A stretch of DNA of 64,000 nt, from NCBI GenBank assembly GCA_020543525.1, contig JAHYIO010000033.1, positions 558,001 through 622,000 of the forward strand. The letters are read 5' to 3'. The stretch comes from Coriolopsis trogii (taxonomy: Eukaryota; Basidiomycota; Agaricomycetes; Polyporales; Polyporaceae). A program made the translations under genes and the position numbers. The notes below the pieces were generated by a model that made no database searches, was not told where the DNA came from, and worked only from the letters and a program-made list of their open reading frames with translations. Below are positions 57,295 to 64,000 of this stretch, one piece after another. Position 1 is the stretch's first letter. Each line of letters begins with the position of its first letter.

Positions 57295-58078
57295 CCAAAA
57301 CTGAGAACGATCGGGAATGTACTTGGTTCGGAGTTGCAAGAAGGTACTGAATGGACTTGGCCCGCGAGAGGCAAGACGACAGAGTGAAAGAATGCGCGAC
57401 AGACTGAGTGTATGCGGTCAGATTACAAGCACGGAGGAGAGATCATGCACAATGGTCACAACTGGTCGATGCCAATGTCTGTCAAAGCGCACGAACCGAC
57501 GTTTCAGAGCGCTCTATCTCGGGAACCCCGGTCCGGGGAGTTACCTACTCTAGCGCGCCTGAAGCACCTTGCATCTCCGAATTGTACTCGCTTCATTGCA
57601 TGCACAATTGTGCATGCAATGTTGGACGATGTCCATCCTCAAATGGCAGGCAGGCCCAAAAATATTGTGTAGTGACATTTCAGGCCTTGCATGGATAGCA
57701 CGGATTTCTTATGAGAGCTGCTGAGTTATCTGGGCTTGCCTCAGGCTGCAGGTCTGAAATCGAAAACTCGGAAAGTGCACCACTGCCTGGCCAACCGCAA
57801 GGTGAGGGGGGATCCTACGGAGATGGTCCTGGTATGCCAATCATGCGGAGTCTCTGATGCCCTCAGTATAGTACGAGTGACTGTTCATGTGACTATGATA
57901 GTACGTACGGCGAACAGCGCCAAATGTCAAGCATGTCAAGTCGCGGTGCTGTGCTGCTGTCACCGCGATCTGGATTCTGACTCCCACTGCTGCGTATCCA
58001 TGCAAGTATAAATGCTGGCATCCTGAAGGAGTTCCCTCCCACAGAACCTGTTTTACGACCTACTGACCGAACCCAGCC
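57295..58078. other. Intergenic between divergent TPT1 and DUF4139 genes
   Basis: About 0.8 kb that must contain both promoters. A near-palindrome TTGCATGCACAATTGTGCATGC sits at ~57596-57617 (described only; it may be chance or a binding site). No gene seen. Confidence 0.45.
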
Positions 58079-60054
58079 ATGTTCATCAACACAATCACTC
58101 TCAACGCAGCAGAGCACCCGCTGAAGGCGGTCACCGTCTTCCAATCGTCGACCGCCGAACTGACACGCACATTCCGAGTCGACCTACGGGTACGTTCCTC
58201 TCTGAAACTCCCTAATGCTGCCGTCTAGATACTCATATTATGTATCAGAGCGGCAGAAACATTCTTGAGATTAGGGGCATACCTGACAAAGTCGACGAGG
58301 GATCGCCTCGAATCCACGGTCTTGGTCCTGACGCGCGGGTCTTCGACATATCCTGCGACAAGCGTCTCTCTAAATCACCAATGGACAATGCAACAAAGAA
58401 CACAGAGGAAATCAAGAAGCTCCGAGCTAAGCGCAAGGCTGCCTGGCTCGAAAAGGACGTCCGCCAGGAGGAGTACAACATGCTCAATGATGCCGCACGC
58501 GCTCTGGTAAGCAGCAACCCGACGCAGCTCAACGAGCTCGTCGATAGCTATGTAGAGCGCAAGCGCAACGCAATGAAGGCAGTGCAAGAATGCGAGGAGC
58601 AGATCGAGGTGCTTGAACATGAGATCTGGAAGCTCACAAACCTGCATCGGGGCAAGACGGCCGCACGCGTCGTTGCCACGCTGATCGCGAAGCGCGATCG
58701 CCAGGTCGAGCTGCAGCTCACGTACCGTATGTTGCCATCGTTCACACCAACATGCCGGCGCTCACTGATCTGCATCGCAGTCATAACAGGAGCGAAATGG
58801 CAGCCATACTACGATCTGCGCGCCACAACCTCCGAAGGCAAGACTTCCCCCGAGGTATCCCTACTGTACTGCGCGAACATCACCCAGGCTACTGGTGAAG
58901 ACTGGAACGATGCCGTCTTGACTCTCAGTACCGCGAGCTCGCATGCGCTGCGGAGCCTCGCCGTTCCTAAAGTCGACCCACTCCGGGTCTCCGCCGTCCA
59001 GAATCAGCCGACAATTGTGTACCCGGAAGAGCGAAACCAGTACCACAGTTCGGTGTTCGGAGGCGCGCACGTGCCCCCTCCTCAACCTGTTGTCATTGCC
59101 TCTGCAATGCCCAAGGTAAGGCTCCGAAGGAAGTCGACAGCTCGCCGTACCACGATGTCTATGGATACTAGAGAAGAGTCAGACACGGAGGATTGGGATG
59201 CTGTCGAGGACGAAGCCGAGACAAGTCTTGGTTCGGAACAAGCGACAGTGGACAGGAGCCCCCTTTCGCTCGCGTACCGCGTGGATGGTGCGGTCTCGCT
59301 CCCCAGCGACGGTGTCGCCCACAAGGTGTCGATCGCAATTCTCGATTTCACTGCCGACCTCAAGTACGTGTGCGTGCCGAGGAAGAACACGTCGGCGTTC
59401 ATTGAGGGAAGCGTGAAGAACACGAGCGAGTACGAGCTGCTCCCGGGTCCTGTGAGCGTATTCATGGACGATGGGTTCGTTACGAAGACATCGTTTGATC
59501 GCGTGAGTCTTCTCTTGCATTCCTCCAGCGAAGAAGCAATTGACGACTATGTGCAGCTGATCGGGGTGAACGAGAGCTTCAACTGCGTCCTAGGTGTCGA
59601 TACCGCACTCAAGGTCTCCTACGAGAAGAAGTCGCGTACCACGACCGAGCCGCAGCGCAACTTTGCGGAGCCGACGAAGACGACCACGCGTACGGTGACC
59701 ACGACGGTCACAAACGGACACCGGTTCGACGTGTCTGGGCTAGTCGTGCGAGACGCGATCCCCCTCGGCGACGAAGAATCGAACATCAAGGTCATGCTTC
59801 GCCATCCCGACGGGCTCGCGCGGGCAAAGGATGGCGACACGGTCCCTGTCGACGTTGGGGGGGATGGAGCCGACGTCGGTGTGCGCTGGACGAAGGTAGA
59901 GAATGGAGTGGGAGGAGAGAAGGATGGGATGTACGAGTGGGTGTGCGCGATCCCGGCGGGCAAGAAGGTGAAGCTGGAGGCGGAGTGGGACGTCAAGGCT
60001 CCAAGCAGTGCCAAATGGGAAGAGGGCGCGAGTGCGAGGAGTGAGGGGGAATGA
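58079..60054 (+). CDS. DUF4140/DUF4139 (mucoidy-inhibitor-like) protein
   Basis: Four exons: 58079-58189, 58249 to ~58730, from ~58790 to ~59501, and from ~59560 to 60054. The N-terminus (TITLNAAEHPLKAVTVFQSS) is the DUF4140 strand region, followed by a long coiled coil (KNTEEIKKLRAKRKAAWLEK and onward, about residues 95-190). The C-terminal half is the beta-rich DUF4139 domain beginning ITGAKWQPYYDLRATTS, with EVSLLYCANITQATGEDW, SSHALRSLAVPK, KYVCVPRKNTSAFIEGSVKN and VNESFNCVLGVDTALKVSYE. Homologues run from bacteria (named after an old mucoidy observation) to fungi; the biochemical role is unknown. A low-complexity serine/acidic insert sits near residue 330. No signal peptide, so probably cytosolic. 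Confidence 0.85.
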
Positions 60055-61598
60055 GGGAAGGTTGTCGTGCTGCTAACTTCAAGTGTAAGTCCTTTGGTAA
60101 ACTCTTCACGTTCGCCGTCGTCTTACTACATTTTACACCAATCTTTTTACAGATACCCTGCGTTCAGTGTACCAACAAACACGGTATACCGGTCAAGCAA
60201 GCCGAGACTTATGTACGGTGTTGTTGGACATCGAACAGGCAAGGCGGGTACCATGTAAGTTTAGGCCAGGACACAGGATCTGTGCGCAACGCTATCGTAT
60301 TCTACGCCAGAGCGTGTGAGGTTAACATGGCCGTCGTTTGGGTCTGAACAACTAGAAACACTCTAACCTTTGCTGAACGAGGGCTCACGACCGGATAGGT
60401 GCTGTTCGGTTCGGAGGAAGGTGCAGGTGAGGGGAGGTGCCCAAGACAAGAGTTGATATCTTATCAGATAGCAATGGCCTGCAGACGAGCTCCAGACGAC
60501 GAGCACTGAACAGTTCGCTGAACACACGACGCACTCCTCCCGTTTTCTGCAAAGGAAGAACGACTCCTCTTGGGTCTCGCATAGTCGTCTCCGACCTCAC
60601 GGTATTCTCGCGAAATATCGCCCGCCGTCTCACTCTCCGTATCAGAGACCATTTCCCATGTCGCTCTGCTTGTGACGCCTTTCAACAATTTCAACAAGGG
60701 ATAATCCGGACACTGGATCCATGCTGGACCATACAAATTGCTACGAGAGGTTAACAAGGGCGCCGATGTTCTCTCAAACTGCTTTGGCAAGTGCTCTCCA
60801 ATCAAGATCGGATCATATATCATGTTGGCGTTCGATTTATCGTCGTAAGTGGGCGCATTCGGCCGCCAGCTTCACGCAGCATGTTCGGTGCATCCTCATA
60901 CTACTCATGGAACGTTGTATCTCAAATTCACTATCGCATTTGTCCTCAGGTGTGATGAAACAGCTTGCGCGCTCGACCGGTACGGACATGGCATGACTCC
61001 TTGCTCTGCACCGAATCTGGAAGCGATGAATACTCTCAACAGTTCGTGATTGTTGAGCATCGAAAGTTGACTTCTGACAGCTTAGACAGGTACGGGTGGA
61101 TTTAATTCTACCACGTACAGACCAATTGCCGCGCATACTACTTGCGAGCGGGCTGGCGAAGGTAATGTAATACATGTCCCGATGAAGACGGTGAGTTCTC
61201 TTCTCGGTCAATGAGTGCCTTGATTACTCCAACTAGGCACTGCTTCCAAGCCGTAGGACCAACGATCAGTATGTCGATGGACGATTTGTATGCTATATCC
61301 TATGCGTGCAATACATTCATGACGAGTTGCAAGTCATTTTTGCGCGGAGATAGTGCGAAAGGTGAGATCTACAGTGCCACGATCCAGACTATCACCTTTG
61401 GGGAACGGGCACAGACTCACCTTGTGCAGATTTTCCTGTGTTTTTCAAGGAAGTTCACATACACTGATTGCGACACGACACCAAATGATCATGCGAGACA
61501 GCTTTCAACACGCAAATTAACGCCATCAGTAGCCTTGTGCTACCTCCGAATGCGGCTAACGCAAGCCGCCTACTCCCAAGCATGGCCCCGTAGTGGCA
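60055..61598. other. Intergenic, no gene recognised
   Basis: About 1.5 kb. Several short frames but none with family resemblance or splice support. Confidence 0.5.
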
Positions 61599-61606
61599 GA
61601 TATAAA
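61599..61606 (+). promoter_or_regulatory. TATA box of the secreted-protein gene
   Basis: GATATAAATCC places a TATAAAT-type box ~105 nt upstream of ATG 61709, followed by CT-rich DNA (CACTTCTCTCCCCTCCC), as is common ahead of strongly expressed basidiomycete genes. Confidence 0.5.
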
Positions 61607-61708
61607 TCCTACGTTGAGTACTCTCAGACCTCATCTTGTCTTCGCCCATACTTCTTTGCACTTCTCTCCCCTCCCATTTGAACTCGCACTCTCATCATTT
61701 CTTCCACT

Positions 61709-62571
61709 ATGATGTTCTCCTCAGTATCCTCCTTCGTCGTCCTCGCCCTCACCGCCGCATCCGCTCTCGCCTCTCCCACCCTCAACGCCCGCGCCACGGG
61801 CTACAAAGTCCTCAGCGATGGAACGAAGGGCACCGTGAGCGGCCCCGCTGCCGACTTCGGGGCCACCTTCCACGCCTCCGCCTTCCTCTCTCAGCGCGGG
61901 TGCAGCTCGACCGCGCTCATCACGGACTGCTACACGGCCAAGCTCTCACCGTCCGGCCAACTCGAGACCGCGGACGCGCCTCCGTACGTCAAGGGAGGCG
62001 TCGGCAGCAAGCAGCGGTCGGTGCTTATCATGCCGCCTGTCACCGTGACGGGCGAGACGGTGACGCACAGGTTCAAGGTCCACTTGAGCACCGAGTTCAA
62101 CGCGATCCCTGAGGGCGAGACAGTGACGATCACCGCGTTCCATAACGAGTTCCAGGGCGTCGGCGGATTTAACACGTTCGCTCTCGAGGCGAAGACGTTC
62201 ACTGGCGAGGAGACCTCGGGTGTGCGTATCTCGTCTTGCTCCTGACGCCCAAGGACGCCTGCTGACAGACTCATTCCTTTGCTCAGACCTACATCTACCT
62301 CAACGCCGATGGTCAGAGCACAACGCAGTACGCTGGGTTCGCCGATGGCAAGACGGTCGAGTTCACGTTCCAGTTCAATATCGTCAACGGCACGACCGTC
62401 TCCTCGCGCATCGTCGAGACCGGCGAGGAGGACTCGGGCGAGTTCTTCGCTCGGACGGACATCGTTCAGGGCACGCAGCATGCGATCACCCTCGGTCCCG
62501 CGCGCAACCCCGTCGAGGGCTCGCAGAACCTCAAGATGTGGTTCGGCGACTACTCCGTCACCCAGTCTTGA
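61709..62571 (+). CDS. Secreted beta-rich protein, possible polysaccharide-active enzyme
   Basis: Two exons (61709-62221, 62287-62571) encode 265 residues. The signal peptide is clear (MMFSSVSSFVVLALTAASAL, cleavage near LAS-PT, then a possible KEX2-type NAR site). The mature part is a single domain of alternating strands (VTHRFKVHLSTEFNAIPEGE; FADGKTVEFTFQFNIVNGTT; NLKMWFGDYSVTQS) that looks like a jelly roll, with two cysteines (CSSTALITDC) likely bridged. Some fungal polysaccharide lyases have this build (strand with K-WFGDY near the C-terminus), so a lyase or carbohydrate-binding role is possible but unproven. Strong TATA box and GC-rich codons suggest high expression. Confidence 0.8.
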
Positions 62572-64000
62572 GCGACTTCTGAAGTGCTTGGTTGAGGACG
62601 GCTCATGTCTGTCACTGTTCACAGGAGGAGAGGATTCACGACCATCGTTTCGGACTTGCTTTTGACTGTGTTCTCGGCTTTAATGTAACGCCAATTCTCC
62701 ATGTTCATACGCCTTATATCCACCTAATAGACGTCGAGTTAATGTCACCTCCGGCTTGACAGGTCATCTAATTGCAGCGCCGGACTCCCACTCTCCGGCA
62801 TGCACAATCAATCTAGACTGTATGGCCATATTTGATGAGTGTTTGAGTGAGTGGCTCGTATGTGCTGTACTTCGCCTGTGCAATACTCCATAGTACAAGT
62901 TATCAAAGGTGATGGTATCACAGGATGATATCCAGTTTGAGGCTGAGGAGTGCAACAAAGAAAGGAAGACAGCCATGAAAGTGCCTGCACCTCGAAGGCG
63001 GTGGCAAAATCAATCTTCCCTCCATCTCGACCTGCATTCCAGTGAGTCGACTCGTCCACAGGCATCGAGAGCACTGAGTCATTTCCCGTCGGCACAGGTG
63101 AGATCATATGAGCGTGTACGCCAGGAAGGGAGAACATCGAAATGTACGCGAAAATATCTGCCCTCGGAAGGGCCATGCCATAGCCGAGGTTTACAGTCAG
63201 GGAAGGCGAGGTCTATCTAGCTCAGCGAGAACCGCAAATTCATGAGGCGAGAGCGTCATGGCCAGATGCAGATGCACCTCGAGGTCGCAGCCTGCACAGT
63301 CTTCTGTCATTTCTGCGATGTTCCTTGCCGCGCGGTGTATGCGTTGACGGCTTCCCTGCTAGTAAATAGACTGTCGGACGTTGTAGTACGGCCTTGTGTG
63401 CGAAGAATGTGCTCTCTTCGAGAGAATTCGAATCCTGGAGACGAGTGTATAATGGCCGTGCAACGTCCGAAGCATGCACACGTCGGTCACGTGAATCTAT
63501 ATTCCCAGGCCGCGCGCGAGTGTAGGCGATTGTATTTTGGCTGCTCTCCTCAGGCTCAAGCTCTTGCCATCGTCACCCCAGCGTCCGTTCACCCTGCAAG
63601 CCTCGTCCCATATAGCCCAAATAACGATACCCAAACTCTGATTTGACCATGAGATTTTCTGGTCAAACTCTCAGGCGACGAGGCGTGTACAGCACACATC
63701 CTGCATGCAGAAGAAGCAACACAATTGTGACGTTATACTCGTCACCACCGGGCAGCGGTCCCACTTTGAAGCAAGCACGTTCGTACGTGCTACTGACACG
63801 ATGCGAATGGGCTCTAGTGCCTGCGACGCTCCTCCCTCGACCTTATATCGTCCACCTCGGAAACATGACGGTACGTCGAGTCTCAAGCAGATCTTAGCCC
63901 TTGTGCGACAGCGGAAGTGGTACATCTTCTGAATGTCAAAAAGACTTATAAAGTGCTGGGGAGCTGGTAGTCAAAGCAGAAATGGGGGCAGCGAACTCGG
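62572..64000. other. Window end, no gene recognised
   Basis: About 1.4 kb. Frames at 63242-63646 and 63671-63925 are open but show no structure or family resemblance. One isolated CCGCGCGG octamer lies near 63328, without neighbours at 34 bp. Confidence 0.45.

Overview
The window is nuclear DNA of a basidiomycete, most likely an agaricomycete mushroom or polypore. Genes are dense, on both strands, and cut by many 50-65 nt GT-AG introns with typical branch sites. Families such as the HVRRGDF fucosyltransferase-like enzymes, F-box/LRR proteins, a HET-domain protein and a CxC2-type KDZ transposase fit this group. Gene models below were assembled by hand from reading frames, splice signals and protein family memory; no database search was run.

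Layout. 0.3-4 kb: a fucosyltransferase-like gene with a 1-nt frame break, then a Sos7-like kinetochore gene. 4.7-6.5 kb: an F-box relic and an F-box gene with a nonsense codon. 6.64-9.66 kb: one arm of a 3-kb inverted duplication holding an unrecognised gene on the minus strand; the other arm, with the same gene on the plus strand, is at 51.65-54.66 kb. 9.9-30.6 kb: a ~20.7-kb DNA transposon. 30.6-35.3 kb: gene-poor, with two MITEs (Tc1/mariner-like with TA duplication; hAT-like with a perfect 8-bp duplication) and a second F-box gene. 35.9-64 kb: mostly housekeeping or secreted functions: methylenetetrahydrofolate reductase, tRNA pseudouridine synthase PUS1 (with a 3-nt microexon), a secreted DUF1680/GH127-like glycosidase, a HET protein, xylulokinase, tRNA 2'-phosphotransferase, a DUF4139 protein and a small secreted protein.

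The most interesting region is the 20.7-kb element. It has ~930-bp terminal inverted repeats. Inside and beside them lie arrays of the palindrome CCGCGCGG repeated every ~34 bp. It carries a KDZ transposase (CxC2 zinc cluster plus transposase core), an intact TET/JBP-type 2-oxoglutarate dioxygenase of the 5-methylcytosine oxidase class, a 736-aa protein with a cysteine cluster, a 935-aa protein, a 239-aa protein and a repeat-rich acidic protein. The octamer has three CpG sites, and nearly all variant copies differ by a CpG transition, as expected for methylated cytosines. The picture suggests a transposon whose ends are methylated CpG arrays and which brings its own methylcytosine oxidase. KDZ-TET/JBP linkage is known in mushrooms; the phased CpG array and its possible link to the oxidase is the part worth testing. 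The transposase copy here is broken (one TAG and two frame breaks), whereas the dioxygenase is open throughout.
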